A DNA stretch of 64,000 nt from Melastoma dodecandrum (GCA_029817715.1 JARUPY010000538.1:5890001-5954000), one strand, 5' to 3'. Counted from the first letter of the stretch, positions 1-11,202 are shown. Program-made: numbers and translations. The notes: a model not told the origin generated them from the sequence alone.

Positions 1-240
1 TTAAATTGATTCCGAAAAAGTAGATAACCAACTACACGAGACGGTTCATCATCATCCTAGGAAAAAGATGTTTAGTTCGACATCACAAACGAAACAAAAA
101 GCAAAGAGAAAAGAAGGATCGTTGAAGTCTCCATCAACGTCTTCGTCTCCTTGTTCCTAGCCGTCGTCGGGTGCCAAAACTAAAGTCAGAAGGGGAAGAG
201 AGAAGAGGGCCTCCTCCCCCGAAAACCTAAAATCCAACCT
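1..240. other. Non-coding flank, possible retrotransposon LTR (R/U5) on the minus strand
   Basis: No convincing coding sequence. Read on the minus strand, this is what follows the TATA box at 241-247, and it is rich in CT/GA tracts like a 5' leader or the R/U5 part of an LTR. That reading is inference. Neither a TG/CA terminus nor a second copy of the sequence is visible in the window. Confidence 0.3.
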
Positions 241-247
241 ATTTATA
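241..247 (-). promoter_or_regulatory. Putative TATA box, minus strand
   Basis: The minus strand reads TATAAAT here, followed by an AGG-rich leader. It lies about 55 bp downstream, in the minus direction, of the palindromic tandem repeat at 302-547. The combination of repeated short sites, TATA box and GA-rich leader looks like a promoter, perhaps LTR U3. No transcript evidence is available. Confidence 0.4.
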
Positions 248-301
248 CCTAAAGCAAATCTAAAAAAAAAATAAAATCTAATTTTCGGGCAATATTATGT
301 C

Positions 302-547
302 GTGCGGCTGCAAGATGAATTCGTTGCAGCTGCAACGACCTCTCTGAAGCTCTTTTCATATTTGCCCTGTCGCACTCGTGCAGCTGCAGGGGACTGGCGT
401 TGCAGCTGCAACGACCAGTCTGATGCCCTTGATCAATTCCTCCTCTCGTCGTGCAGCTGCACGAGCTTGGAGTTGCAGCTGCACGATCCTGTCTGTCGTC
501 CTTCTGCTTCACTTGTGCAGCTGCAGGAGCTTCGTTGTGCAGCTGCA
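302..547. repeat. Tandem repeat of 64-76 bp units, each with two GCAGCTGC palindromes
   Basis: Eight copies of a GTGCAGCTGCA or GTTGCAGCTGCAAC core start at about 302, 323, 378, 399, 451, 472, 515 and 537. Paired cores are 21-22 bp apart. Successive pairs are 76, 73 and 64-65 bp apart, so four tandem units are present. The core is a perfect palindrome containing an E-box (CAGCTG). Open reading frames in several frames cross the array, but they are low-complexity (Ala/Ser/Cys/Leu) by-products of the repeat. Confidence 0.85.
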
Positions 548-768
548 CGAAATCCTCCGCCTTCTATTCCTCTTCATCCTTCACCCTTTTTGCTTTGTTT
601 TCCGTCATGCCTTCATTTACTTCCTACGATCACAAAGCAAACGTGATGAATGACAATTTACAGCTCGATTGGCAAACAATAACAATTAAAATTCTCGAAA
701 CTAACTAGAATTAAGCCTAAATGTGATCACATAACTCTATTTTACTAGAGTTATCAGTAGACTTATCA

Positions 769-1250
769 ATGTCGTTTCAGGTAAGTTTATTCATCAATGG
801 GTTGAAAGAAGAGTATAGAAGTACCTTGTGGTTGCTTAAGCCTGTGGACTTGTTAACTGTGCAAGCCAATGCTAGGATTATAAGCAGGGATGCGCCACTT
901 GAGGTCAGTTCAAGAGGATCAGGCAGATGGGAAAGGGGAAACGCACGACCCTTGTTTTCCGTTTAGAGTGGGAATGCTGCAGCTGGAAGGGGAACATGAT
1001 CATATCCTCAGCGCATGACTGTGCAGGGAAATAACAGATATCCACCAACTACTGTTGGTAATTCTGCAGGATATATTTCTGGTGGCGACACAGCGTGAAC
1101 TCAAGAAATTAAAGGGCAACCGGGGGCTGGTTTTAGGAGAAGGCTGAGCCAAGAAGAAATTGAGGAAAGAAGGCTTAAGGGGTTTTATTTTGGTTGTAAT
1201 GAGCCGTTCAATAGGAATCACAAGTGTTCTAAGCGACAATTATTTTCATT
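769..1250 (+). pseudogene. Gypsy gag remnant with damaged zinc knuckle
   Basis: Two or three frames are needed to read this end of gag. The segment from 769 encodes a gag-like stretch (SLFINGLKEEYRS) of the kind seen in retrotransposon gag domains. After stops near 964 and 1097, a degenerate knuckle near 1180-1235 reads GFYFGCNEPFNRNHKC. The pattern C-x2-C-x4-H-x4-C is expected, and the first Cys appears to be replaced by Tyr. The upstream two-thirds of gag is absent, so the element was truncated before position 765. Confidence 0.7.
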
Positions 1251-1251
1251 A

Positions 1252-1810
1252 TTGGTGGAGGAAATGGAGGACAGGGCCGAAGGTGAGGGAGAACTGGTGA
1301 ACAGGTATGATGGGGCCGAAGTGGAAGATATGAAGATCACCCTACATGCCTTGAATGGAGAGATAGGGGAAGGAGCTCAAACCATGAAAATTTCTGGACG
1401 TTTTGGTAGGCACATTCTTCATATATTGGTTGATTCAGGTAGCACCCACAACTTTGTGGATGATAGTGTGGTCAAAGGATTACATTTCACAGCCGAAGCC
1501 ATTCAGCCTGTGCAAGTCTTTTAGCTGATGGCAGGAAGTTGACCAGCAATCGTGTGATGAAACAATTCTCTTGGGAGACGCAGGGACACACTTTCACAGC
1601 TGATTTTTATGTGTCAACATTGCAAGGTTGTGAGATGATCTTAGGAGTAAAATGGTTGACACAGTTAGGCGACATTGTTTGGAACTTCCAACTATCTCGG
1701 ATGACCTTTTGTTGGGCAGACCAGGAAATTGTATTGCAGGGCAACTCAGGTAATATGAGAGGTAGAGGCTGTCAGCTGGTGAATGGAAAGAATTTGGCTA
1801 AATCTGCAGT
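1252..1810 (+). pseudogene. Gypsy aspartic protease remnant
   Basis: The retropepsin active site is visible as VDSGSTHNFVDD, encoded near 1429-1464, which matches the D-[ST]-G-[ST]-H-N-F pattern of plant gypsy proteases. The reading frame stops near 1524 and resumes in another frame from about 1539, with the protease/RT linker (GCEMILGVKWLTQLG) that usually follows. It would have processed the Gag-Pol polyprotein, but cannot be made as one product here. Confidence 0.8.
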
Positions 1811-1831
1811 CCACCAATTAATTACTCTCAT

Positions 1832-3230
1832 TTGGAATCCGGGTTCGATAGCACTGAATCAAATGACGACTGGGGACTCATGTTGGTGTTGGAGGAATTT
1901 GCAGACATATTCAAGGAACCTCGAGGTCTGCCACCATTCCGGGGTCATGATCATGCAATCATTTTTAAAGAGGGAATCCAAGGAATCAATGTCCGGCCAT
2001 ATAGACACTCTTCAGCTCAGAAAGATGCTATTGAGCAGATGATTCGAGATTTACTTGAGTCTGGTGTTATTCAGCCTAGTAGAAGTTCTTTCTCTTCTCC
2101 GGTTGTTCTAGTAAAAAAGAAAGACGGCACATGGCGTATGTGCATCGATTATAGGCAATTAAATCAGAGCACCGTTAAGGACAAATATCCAATACCCATC
2201 ATCGAAGAGTTGTTGGATGAGCTGTATGGATCGGTGGTTTTTTCTAAGATTGATCATGCGTGCAGGTTATCACCAGATCCGGATGGTACCCGAGGATGTT
2301 CATAAAACGGCCTTCCGCACTCATGATGGACATTACGAGTTCCTGGTTATGCCGTTTGGTCTCACTAATGCTCCATCCACTTTTCAAGGGCTAATGAACT
2401 CAATTTTCAAACCTTACTTGAGCAAATTGGTTCTGGTATTCTTTGATGACATGTTGATATACAGTTCTACTCCGGAGGAGCATGTGGAGCATCTCAGACA
2501 AGCTTTGGCTATATTGCGGCAGCATACTTTATTCGCTAAGAAGTCGAAGTGTGCTTTTGGGTGTGCATAGTTGGAGTATCTCGGCCATTATATAGATAAA
2601 AATGGTGTTTCTACAGATCCTAAAAAGATACAATCAGTGAAGGAGTGGCCTATACCAAGCATTGTCAAACAGCTCAGGGGGTTCCTCGGTTTAAGTGGCT
2701 ACTACCGAAGGTTTATCAGGGGTTATTGAGTGATTTGTCGGCCGCTCACCAATTTATTGAAGAAAGATGCTTTCTTATGGGATACAGCAGCCTAGGAGGC
2801 TTTTGATAAGCTCAAGTTCTTATTAACTACTGCCCCGATATTGGCCTTACCTGACTTCACTGCAGAATTTGTGGTGGAAACGGATGCAAGTACAGCTGGT
2901 ATTGGTGCCGTTCTGATGCAGCATAATCATCCTATCGCCTTCATTAGTAAGTCATTGTTGGTTAAACACCAAGCCTTATCGGTGTATGAGAAAGAATTAC
3001 TCTCCATTGTTCATGCGGCGAGTAAATGGCATCATTACTTGAGTGGTCGACACTTTCTAATTAAAACAGATCATAAAAGCCTCAAATTCCTGTTAGAGCA
3101 ACGTTTGCATACGGAAAGTCAATTCAAATGGCTAGCCAAGTTGATGGGGTATGATTATGTCATCATTTACAAACAGGGCAAAGAAAACATTGTGGCTGAT
3201 GCTTTGTCTCGTGTGCATAGTTCAGAGTTG
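1832..3230 (+). pseudogene. Gypsy reverse transcriptase and RNase H remnant
   Basis: Reverse transcriptase is read from the LEEFADIF segment. The palm motif [20 protein letters not shown] lies near 2108-2165, [12 protein letters not shown] near 2350-2388, and the catalytic FFDDMLIYS near 2440-2466. A frameshift at about 2265-2290 separates CIDYRQLN from the catalytic segment, and stops follow near 2568, 2728 and 2793. RNase H follows with VETDASTAGIGAVL near 2873-2915, TDHKSLKFL near 3068 and ADALSRV near 3196-3216. Domain content is complete, but the frames are broken at four or more places. Confidence 0.9.
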
Positions 3231-3379
3231 TTGGCTATGGTGGTACAAAATTGCAGCCCTACTCTCTTGGATGAAATTAAAAGTACTTGGCAGGAGGATG
3301 TGCAGCTCCAACATTTGATTACTGGGTTGCAGGATGGTAACGTGGTTTCCTCTGTTTTCAAATGGCATCAGGGACTGCT

Positions 3380-4310
3380 GAAGAAAGGATCCCGTATAGT
3401 GGTGGGGGCTGTCAATGCTGTTAGATCGAAAATCATACAGCTTTTTCATTGTGGGTCTGCTGGGGGACACTCTGGTGTGTTAGCTACGACAAAGAGGATT
3501 GGTCATTATTTTTTTTGGCGAGGTATGGACAGAGATGTTAGGAATTTCATTCGAAATTGTGATACTTGTCTTCGCTGCAAGTATGAAAATGTGGCTACTC
3601 CCGGTCTTTTACAGCCACTGCTCATTCCCTCTGATATATGGCAAGACATCTCCCTGGATTTTATTGATGGTTTACCTCGTTCGTAGGGTAAAGAGACGAT
3701 CTTTGTGGTTGTGGATCAGTTGACCAAGTATGGGCATTTTATAGCTTTGTCTCGTCCCTATTCTGCTAAGTCAGTGGCTCAAGCGTTTATTGACAACGTT
3801 TTTAAGTTGCATGGCTTGCCCTTGACAGTGGTTAGTGACCGGGATTCTATTTCCTCAGCCGCTTTTGGCAGGAGTTGTTCAAGCTTCAGGGGGTGAAGTT
3901 GCATCTTTCCACTGCCTATCACCCACAAACCGATGGGCCAACCGAAGTTGTAAACCGGTGTCTGGAAACGTACTTACGCTGTATGACTGGTGACCGCCCT
4001 CATGACTGGTGCAGGTGGCTCTCTTTGGCAGAGTGGTGGTATAACACCTCTCACCACTCCACCATCAACCTGTCCCCTTTCGAGGCCTTGTATGGATACG
4101 CCCCGCCACTTCATATTCCTTATTTTCCTACTGATCATGTTGCTGCAGAAGTGGATGCAGTTTTGAGGGACAAGGAGGCGATGATACAGCTGCTTCGGTT
4201 CAATTTAGACCGTGCACATCATCGAATGCGACAGTTAGCTGATAAGCACCGCACAGGGAGGGAATTTGCAATTGGAGGCATGGTCTATGGGAAACTACAG
4301 GCTTAGCGCC
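3380..4310 (+). pseudogene. Gypsy integrase remnant
   Basis: The HHCC zinc-binding part reads GGHSGV... CDTCLRCK between about 3460 and 3590. The catalytic core follows with SLDFIDGLP near 3652, a stop just after it (near 3684), then VVDQLTKYGHF and VVSDRDSIS. A frameshift near 3870 leads to LSTAYHPQTDGPTEVVNRCLE, which has the third catalytic Glu. The three acidic residues are recognisable but lie in two frames with a stop between them, so no integrase can be made. Confidence 0.88.
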
Positions 4311-4312
4311 AA

Positions 4313-4708
4313 GTGAGTGTGCAGTGCCGAAGTAATAAGAAGCTCGCCCCACTCTTCTATGGCCCTTTTCGAGTTATAGACAAAATTAGCAAGGCTGCCT
4401 ATAAATTGGCTTTTCCTGTTGGAACTGCTATTCACCCAGTTTTTCATGTTTCGAAGCTGTGGGAGGGTGTCGCTGATCCTGCACGGGTGTCCTCTGTTTT
4501 ACCCTCTACTGATGCTTCTATGTCTCCAGTTCCAGTGGCTATTCTTGCCCGTACCATGGTTAAACGGGGCAACCGCACAGCAATGAAGGCCCTTGTGTAG
4601 TGGCAGCATCAACCAGCTGATGACGCGACTTGGGAGTTCTTGTTTGACATCGAGCGTCGCTATCCAGGTTGCACACTTGAGGACAAGTGCTCTTCAAGGG
4701 GGAGCGCT
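4313..4708 (+). pseudogene. Gypsy integrase C-terminus with chromodomain-like tail and polypurine tract
   Basis: The segment LAPLFYGPFRVIDKI...HPVFHVSKL is the conserved integrase C-terminal module of plant chromoviruses. After a stop near 4598 it continues in frame as a chromodomain-like piece (DDATWEFLFDIERRYPG, then LEDKC) ending at a TGA near 4708-4710. The polypurine tract AAGGGGGAG lies at 4696-4704, inside the coding end, directly before the presumed LTR. This overlap of pol end and PPT is usual in this group. Confidence 0.75.
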
Positions 4709-5104
4709 TGATACGTGGAGGACAAAGGACCAGAGCACCGGGATGATTGGAGGGAGACATGAAGCTGGGAACTGAAGCTGCGGAGGAAGGAAGAATATTA
4801 TAACAGTTAAAATGGTTATGATTAGGTAGTGGGCTGGACTGGCTATTATTAGTAAGGGCCCAAATGTTAGTAAGCCCGGGAGGAGGTGTTGAGTCTGTTA
4901 AAGGGAGACGGGCGTAGTGCAGAGGAGTCAATTTGTTGTTTTGTGTAATCCCGAGGGGGGAGAGAGATGAGGTTGTTAGCGGGCTGTTGGGAGCGTCTGT
5001 GGGGTGCTTGGATACTGTTGTGGTTGTCCGACGTGGGCGGAAGCGTAGGCGGGAACATTGAGTTGGAGAATTTGGGTGGTGATCGGTGACTCTGTTTTTC
5101 GGCA
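4709..5104 (+). repeat. Probable 3' LTR of the gypsy element
   Basis: It begins TGATACG straight after the polypurine tract, and the best right border is ...TTTTCGGCA at 5104. Immediately beyond it, the minus strand shows the C-terminal coding sequence of the RED-like gene. No second LTR copy is in the window, so the borders rest on the TG/CA ends, PPT adjacency and the sharp change in content. Confidence 0.5.
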
Positions 5105-8100
5105 TCAGCTTCTTTTCGGACTTCAGATCGTCGTCAAAATGGTCGCCCGCCGTCGTCCATCTCCCCCTTCTCCATCTTCTTCCTCGCGAGAATCTTGTTT
5201 ATCTGGTGCAACTCATTCGTCAGCTTCTGGTCCTTGTTCTGTTTCCTCGTCTTCCTCCCGTCCTGCATCTTCACGCCGAACTGGAATGCTGCCTTCGGCA
5301 TGGCTTCCTTCTACTCGTTGTATTTCGCCCATTCCTCCTCCGTCTCAAAGTCCCAACGGTGAAGCTGACATTTCGCCAGCGACAGTGGCAAAATGATAGT
5401 GAAGGAATATCAGGATATTGTGAAGCAGTTTTACTATAAAGGAAATCACGGCCAAGCCAACCTTTCCGCCCATATCCATCTTGGATAGATCATCCTTGTC
5501 TCACTGTCCACGATCTCCCTGTTGTACTCCTGGTAGCCAGGATAACATTCAGAATAAATCTCGGAAATAAAGTTAGGGTCTTTCTCCCGGGCATCTTTTT
5601 CCCTTCGTTGCTGAAGCCTCTGATCATTCCGTTTGAATACAGAACCGAGTCCCCTATCCTTCTCTTCTTGAGTCATGAGACGAGGATCTTGAGGCATCAC
5701 CCCAGCCTGACCATCAAAAGGTGGCATATTCGGCTGGAAGTACTGTTCCTGGTAAGGAAGTTGCTCGGCATATTGATAGTCCTGCCACTCTCCTGGACAT
5801 GCAGCGGCAGCGGCCGCAGCTGCTAATACTTGCCCGTGCATGGCATCATAACCATTCTGTAGGCCGTTCCAACAAAATGCAATTAATTCACGATCAAAGT
5901 ACTAAGCCAAAACCATTAATTCAATCTTCCAGGATACAGAGTATTAAACTTACCACATCTTGCCATTCTTGAGGTACTGAAGGCGGGACGGGACCATAAA
6001 CAGGCTCGGCAAAGTAGGAAACCTTTTCCTTGTTTTGAGGAGATTCTTCCATGTCTTCTGAAAGTGGGCTTCCATTTGCGTCCTTACCAGGAACACTATA
6101 CTCCACTCCTTCACCAATAAAAATGTCATCCTCATCCACTCTGGCGACTGCTGGAACAGGTTTCTCCAACTCATTCTGTTTTTTCCTTAAGAGGTGGCGG
6201 AGGTGGCGGAGGTGGCACCACTCTGACACTCTCCGCCTGACTCCTCAAAACACTATTTTCTGGTACTGATTTGTGCTCCTCCAATCCATTGGCGAGGAGT
6301 GAATTCTTAACTGTAACAACAAACCAAGTGAAGACAATACCTCTCAGCAAAACAGCCATACAGCTAAAGCTCCCGAGTAATCTTACTCGGCATCCATCTT
6401 CTTAGTAAAAACACGACATGAGCTCATAGTACACTTGGTTTAAAGTTTTTCAATAGGATTCAAATGACATTCCATTCCATTCCATTACGACCCTACTTGT
6501 AAGTAACCAAATAAAGGTAAGGCCAAAAGGGAATGAAATCCATTCCATTCAATTGATTTGGAAGAGATTGGGCAATCCTTTTGTTGGGAAAGGAATGCTC
6601 ATTCCATTCTTTCCATTGGCAGTCAAACCAAACATCGCATAAGATAAAATGACCACAAATGGCTATTACATTACATCATCCCTCACCTTTCGATTCCTTT
6701 TCATTCTTCTTCTTCTTAAGAACCTTCCCAGAAGACCCAAGCCGGAGATATGACATTATCTTGGCAATCCGATCCAATACAGAACCATCTACACTAACTG
6801 TCACCATTTCCTAATCAAAGTAACAACTTCCAGTCAGGCAAGACAGAGAAATAAACATAAATCGAGTTGAGGCTCAAGAACGAAAAGATGGAACCTCTGG
6901 CACAGAACAATCAGCTTTGCTCCTATGCAAAGTGGTTGGAATATCACTGGAGTATCCACTTTCCTGATAATAGGGAGAAATTTAAAATGAAATACCAACC
7001 AGCTGAGTAAATCAGAAAGGAAAAAGTTCAGCCAGAGCAACTGAAATCTGATCGCTAGGAAAAAGAATACAGACAAGAGAAGCAATTAATTCAATCACCA
7101 TGTTGAAAATGAATGACATCCGACCAGGCAGGAACATCTCATTTGTCTTCATGATGGCTTGTGGCTTAACCATCCACTGATATATAGACTGAAAATGAAT
7201 TGCTTTTAGCATCAAAACCATTCAGATGGTGCCTTCATTTCATGTCACGATGAATGAAGCAGCCATACATCCCGCAAAAAAAAGCTTATCCAGAAACAAT
7301 TATCCGACCTTGGCAGTTGCAGTACGAAATGTCAGCTGCTGGTCTTCTTTAGATTCTCTGAATGAAGTACAAGAATTCCACCATTGAGATCTTAAATTAC
7401 ATATGCTTAAACCATTGTTTTCCTGATATCAATATGACTGCAGCTCAAGAAAACCATCACCAAACCTAACTGTGATTGGGAATGTGACACAAGATCCACC
7501 AAGTGAGCTACCACAAGCATAAACTCTTAAGGACACAAGATCCACCAAGCGAGCTACCACAAGCATAAACTCTTAGTGGACTGTCTATATCATCCCGAAC
7601 CCACCCAAGTGCTAAAACGCCTAAAGGGTTACACACCAGCTCTGCTAATACTATGAAACCCTCTGGAAAACTTGCTGTTACTACCATACACTACCCACAC
7701 TGTCAAAAGACGACAATATTAACCGGCATCGGCATAAGTTCAAATGGAGATCCATATATTACCTGGTCTTCCCATCGGCATCATCCCCAGTATCAGGCTT
7801 CTTGACCATCTCACTCCTGACTTTGTTAAGTAATGCATAATCCAAAACTTTGACCAAGGGAGTATGTTCGACATCACCTGCAAAACAAACACACGTTGTT
7901 AACCCCTCAATGTCACGCTTCTAGTAATCCACATGACACTCGATTTACTCAATAATTGACCTTATGCAGCCATTACAAAAGAGAGTACAAATTTGAAGAG
8001 CTCCGACTAGCAGTGGAAGCACAATGGGAGTTCTTATCAAGTTTCAACATAACAGAAACAGTGAAAAAGCTCCCAAGAATGGCAGAAATCCACACCTCCC

Positions 8101-8526
8101 AGGTACTTGCTCTTCTCGATGGGCAATTTATGTGCGTCTGCAGAGCTACAAGAATTCATCGACTCCCCGGGTCAGTATCAACGGCAACAAGTTCAATCCC
8201 CCGAACAGAAAACTGCATATTAAAAAAAAAAACAAAAACCCACAACACCACCTGAGGTCGACAGTCCCAGGAGGGGCGACGGCATGGAACGAACCCAACT
8301 CCGTGGGCTCATAATCCGGATTCTGATCCTCCCTCCGCTCCTTGGCTCGGGTCCCTGTACTTGGGCGCCTCCGGTTCCTCCGCCTTCTCTTCCCTAAACA
8401 CCAGAAAACAACGACAGGAATCACGAAGAAATCGTACGATACGATAGCATTTCGGGAGCTAACTTAGGAGCTCTGAATCACGCACGTCCGACGGGCGATC
8501 TTTTCCTTGTAGTACTTCTTGGACAT
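5105..8526 (-). pseudogene. RED/SMU2-like splicing factor gene, intron-containing but disrupted
   Basis: The product would be the plant homologue of RED/IK (Arabidopsis SMU2), a spliceosome-associated nuclear protein that works with SMU1. Eleven exons can be read: 8486-8526 (ATG at 8526), 8252-8393, 8096-8145, 7763-7877, 7309-7357, 7099-7188, 6895-6963, 6687-6810, 5954-6310, about 5462-5856 and about 5105-5364. Recognisable parts are YKEKIARR, the RED_N stretch NPDYEPTELGSFHAVAPPG, NEMFLPGRMSFIFN, a proline run, and the C-terminal WDFETEEEW and KAAFQFGVKMQDGRKTR. Lesions seen: one extra base in the G run 8349-8351, one extra base in the T run 6179-6184, one base missing between 5500 and 5501, and a stop at 5311-5313 where Gln is expected. 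A further frame change is likely near 5135-5150. Retained introns exclude a processed copy. A transposon abuts each side. Either a decayed gene copy or, less likely, a gene with sequence errors. Confidence 0.85.
6435..6640. repeat. TTCCATTCCA-rich insert inside a RED intron
   Basis: The intron between 6310 and 6687 contains several clustered copies of CATTCC (three in tandem near 6469-6487) and ends with CAAACCAAAC. AT-rich sequence with CCATTC/GAATGG repeats and a GTTTGGTTT-type end is typical of small nonautonomous DNA elements. I could not identify clear terminal inverted repeats or a target duplication. Confidence 0.3.
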
Positions 8527-8564
8527 CGCCGCTTTTTCCCTCGTGTGATGATTTGGGGCTGAAT

Positions 8565-8572
8565 TAGGGTTT
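8565..8572 (-). promoter_or_regulatory. Telo-box-like motif upstream of RED start
   Basis: The minus strand reads AAACCCTA about 40 bp upstream of the ATG at 8526. Telo-boxes are common in promoters and leaders of plant housekeeping and RNA-processing genes. Only about 187 bp of original upstream sequence remains before the MULE-A insertion. Confidence 0.45.
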
Positions 8573-8713
8573 TCGCTCTTTTTATTGTTTAATTTAATTG
8601 AAAATTTACGGGGAGGCGAAGACGGTGCCACGTGGCACGCTGACTGTACTTCCTGATACTTCCCGATTTCAAAGAAAAGCTATATTTCTTTACATACACG
8701 GTACAAGAAAATG

Positions 8714-8985
8714 GAGTTTTGTACGAAAATATGATTAGTTTTAAAAAATATCTACGAAATACGGTCACAATTTTATAAAATATGGTTTTACTATTAAAGG
8801 GACGCGTCCTTCCGTTTATAAAAAGGGCGTGGTTTCAAAATGCGCCCTCCTCGTGTCAAAGGAACGGGCGGGTTTTGAAAACTCGTCCCTATGGGGACCG
8901 TGGCCTCATGCAGGGGCCGGTTTTGAAAACCCGCCCCTCCAACACTTGGAGAACCCCTTCGGGGAATGCACAACCCGCCCCTCAC
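8714..8985. repeat. Left TIR of MULE-A with subterminal palindromes
   Basis: Matches the reverse complement of about 14490-14715. It contains three short imperfect palindromes with GC-rich arms around a TTTTGAAAA-type centre (near 8822-8846, 8868-8892 and 8915-8940), followed by an AACACTTGGAGAA segment shared with the right end. The palindromes may be transposase-binding sites or hairpin-forming sites; this is inference. Confidence 0.85.
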
Positions 8986-9354
8986 CCCGCCCCCCTTTTA
9001 GACACTAATAAATACTTACGAATTATATTAGAAACCCTATTTCAACAACAATAACCAAACTATCGAACTTCGAAACAATCCATATTATAAACGTATCATA
9101 CATAAAACCTTAGAATATCATACGCAAAGTCCATAAACGTTTACAAACATCAGTAAAGTCCCCTACGCCTCGTCGATTTCCTCCTAACATAAAGCCTGAT
9201 GACGGGATCTTCTGGAACGTGAGGCTGCTCCGATGAAACATCCGGGTACAGTTGCGTGATTTGAGAAGGTCCTTCTCCTTGTTGTGAATGGTCGTACCTG
9301 AAAAACTTATATTAGTTGAGTTACAGAGTTTAAATCAATCGAACATCAAAGGAC

Positions 9355-11086
9355 TTACCCGAATTCTCTTACCCCTTTAATCGGAGCTCCCGGTGTCGAA
9401 CTGGACCCAACCTCGAAGTAAGGTGTGCCGTAATCGGCATCAATATGGGCAACTTGCGAGATGAGCATGCCTTCTCGCACTTCATGGCCCTCCTTGTCAA
9501 ATACGGGGCCCTCGTATGTCCGTGGCACCTCCTCATCGTCATGCTCCTCTTCCGCATGGTCCATATGAGGATGATCTTCCTCCATATGCTGTCCATCTAG
9601 CGGCATGAACTCGTATGCAGGTTGATCTTCTAACCCGCCGGTACGACCATACAATCGTACCGGTGCATACTCCTGCATCATTTGCATGGAATCCTCGGCA
9701 AGAGAAACGAGTTCGGGCTGGTCGGACCGAAGCTTAATCTTGCGGAAATTCTTCATCTACGTCACAAATATAGGTTAAAGTTGAAAAATGGAATGGAAAA
9801 ATGTAATGGGATACTCATAAACGACTTACCATTGTGCCTAGCATGGAGTCGGTGTGCGATATGTATTGCCTAGTGTGCTTCGCATACCATTTGGAGTATT
9901 TAATGCGAGACTCCCAAAACAGCGGCACGACCTTGTTCATCCGATCTTCCCACAGCTCCACAAACACCCGATGGACCTCTCTCTAGTTGTTCATCGTCTT
10001 GCCGCGCAAATCCATCCGATGGAGTGCCTTGCTAATGTCACTGACGAATCACCAAACTGATGATTGCCAAATTGACAAATCACTCTATCCGGGTAATGCC
10101 ACTCCACGATGTAGAAGCAAATGAGAGGGAGTCTGTCACGCCAAAAAGCCTCTCCCGATCGGCAATAATCTGAAAGCATGGCTATCAACTCCTCCAGGTA
10201 AGGATGCCAAACAATCTGCATATATCAATGTGAATGTGTGAGGAGAGTTCGATATAATCAAATGAAATTGTTAGCTATAGAAGTTTACCTGATCCATGCT
10301 TTGCCTATCGAAGGCCTCTCTGTACGAGGAAAGTACATGGGTAGTGACTGTGCGTACACCCTTTGCAACGGCACAACGATGGCTCAAAGGCATAGCCTCT
10401 ACAAATGGGGTTCGATGTCTAAGAGGCGTTATATGTGGGAATCTATCCCATGCCCAAATCTGTAACAATATCAGGGGACCCTCTATCTGAGATGCCTTGT
10501 GGTGAGCCGCCTTACACAAACTCCTATAAAGCCACGCAAGGCAGGCACTACCCCAACTGTACTGTCCAGCCCTCTCAAAGTCCGCTAGTAGAGGCCACCA
10601 GAATATGTGTACTAAACTGTCTGACTTCGTAGTGAATATCATCCCGCCAATCAGCTGCAAAATATAAGCCCCGGTATGCATATGAACTAACTCCTCAGGG
10701 GCATCTATGGGGATCTCACCAAAATTGGCAGCCAGCCAACTCAGTCTAATACGATCAGCCCTAATGTTGTCACCCTTAGGTACCCGACCCAATAACTCTA
10801 GACACACTGCCTCATTAGATACGAAAGTGTCTGCTATCACCGCATCACCATCTACGGGCAAACCTAGCTGAATTGCCACATCCTATAGGGTGACGGTCAT
10901 CTCACCGTGCAGCATATGGAAGGTGTGTGTCTCCGGTCTCCAGCATTCTGTCAATGCTGTGGTGAGGGCCCAGTCCAATGAGATGAATGGAAGCTTAGCC
11001 ACTCCGTAGAATCCGCTTGACGGAGGTAAACATCCATCCTGGGATCGGTGGCAACTCCTTTCAGTGATTTCTCTACCCGACGGCAA
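9355..11086 (-). pseudogene. Plant mobile domain (PMD, MAIN-like) gene carried by MULE-A
   Basis: The hallmark PMD segments are present: WRPETHTFHM and AIQLGLPVDGDAV at the N-side, LSWLAANF, SWGSACLAWLYRSLCK and WAWDRFPHI in the middle, and after an intron IVWHPYLEEL and LICFYIVEWHYPDRVICQFG. The region near 9355-9756 is the acidic C-terminal tail (EYAPVRLYGR). A stop replaces the expected Glu codon near 10883-10885, and one frame change is visible near 11010, where the NPRMDVYLRQAG-type start shifts. PMD proteins occur both as host genes (MAIN/MAIL silencing factors) and as cargo of MULEs and retroelements. This copy is the cargo type, in the same orientation as the transposase. Confidence 0.85.
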
Positions 11087-11202
11087 GTTAAAACATTATT
11101 ATGTAAATAAAACACGAATTAGTAAACAATGTACGAATACATGAAAGATAATGTAATGATTTAAAAATAAAGAAGTTGATATACCACACTATATCCGGCT
11201 TC

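Larger units (their letters stand above)
765..5104 (+). mobile_element. Ty3/gypsy LTR retrotransposon, 5'-truncated and degenerate
   Basis: Remnants of gag, protease, reverse transcriptase, RNase H, integrase and a chromodomain-like C-terminus occur in the standard Ty3/gypsy order. The integrase end with a chromodomain-like tail indicates a chromovirus-type lineage. No 5' LTR or N-terminal gag is present, so the 5' part is missing. Many frameshifts and stops break the polyprotein. The tail overlaps a polypurine tract and then a presumed 3' LTR starting TGATACG at 4709. The element is inactive. Confidence 0.9.

Noticed and set aside
249..708. Several overlapping open frames across the GCAGCTGC array
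   Set aside because: They exist in several frames on both strands because the repeat lacks stops. The proteins are low-complexity and unlike any family.
5058..5439. Plus-strand frames at the 3' end of the RED gene
   Set aside because: They are antisense to the RED C-terminal exon, whose minus-strand translation has clear family motifs.
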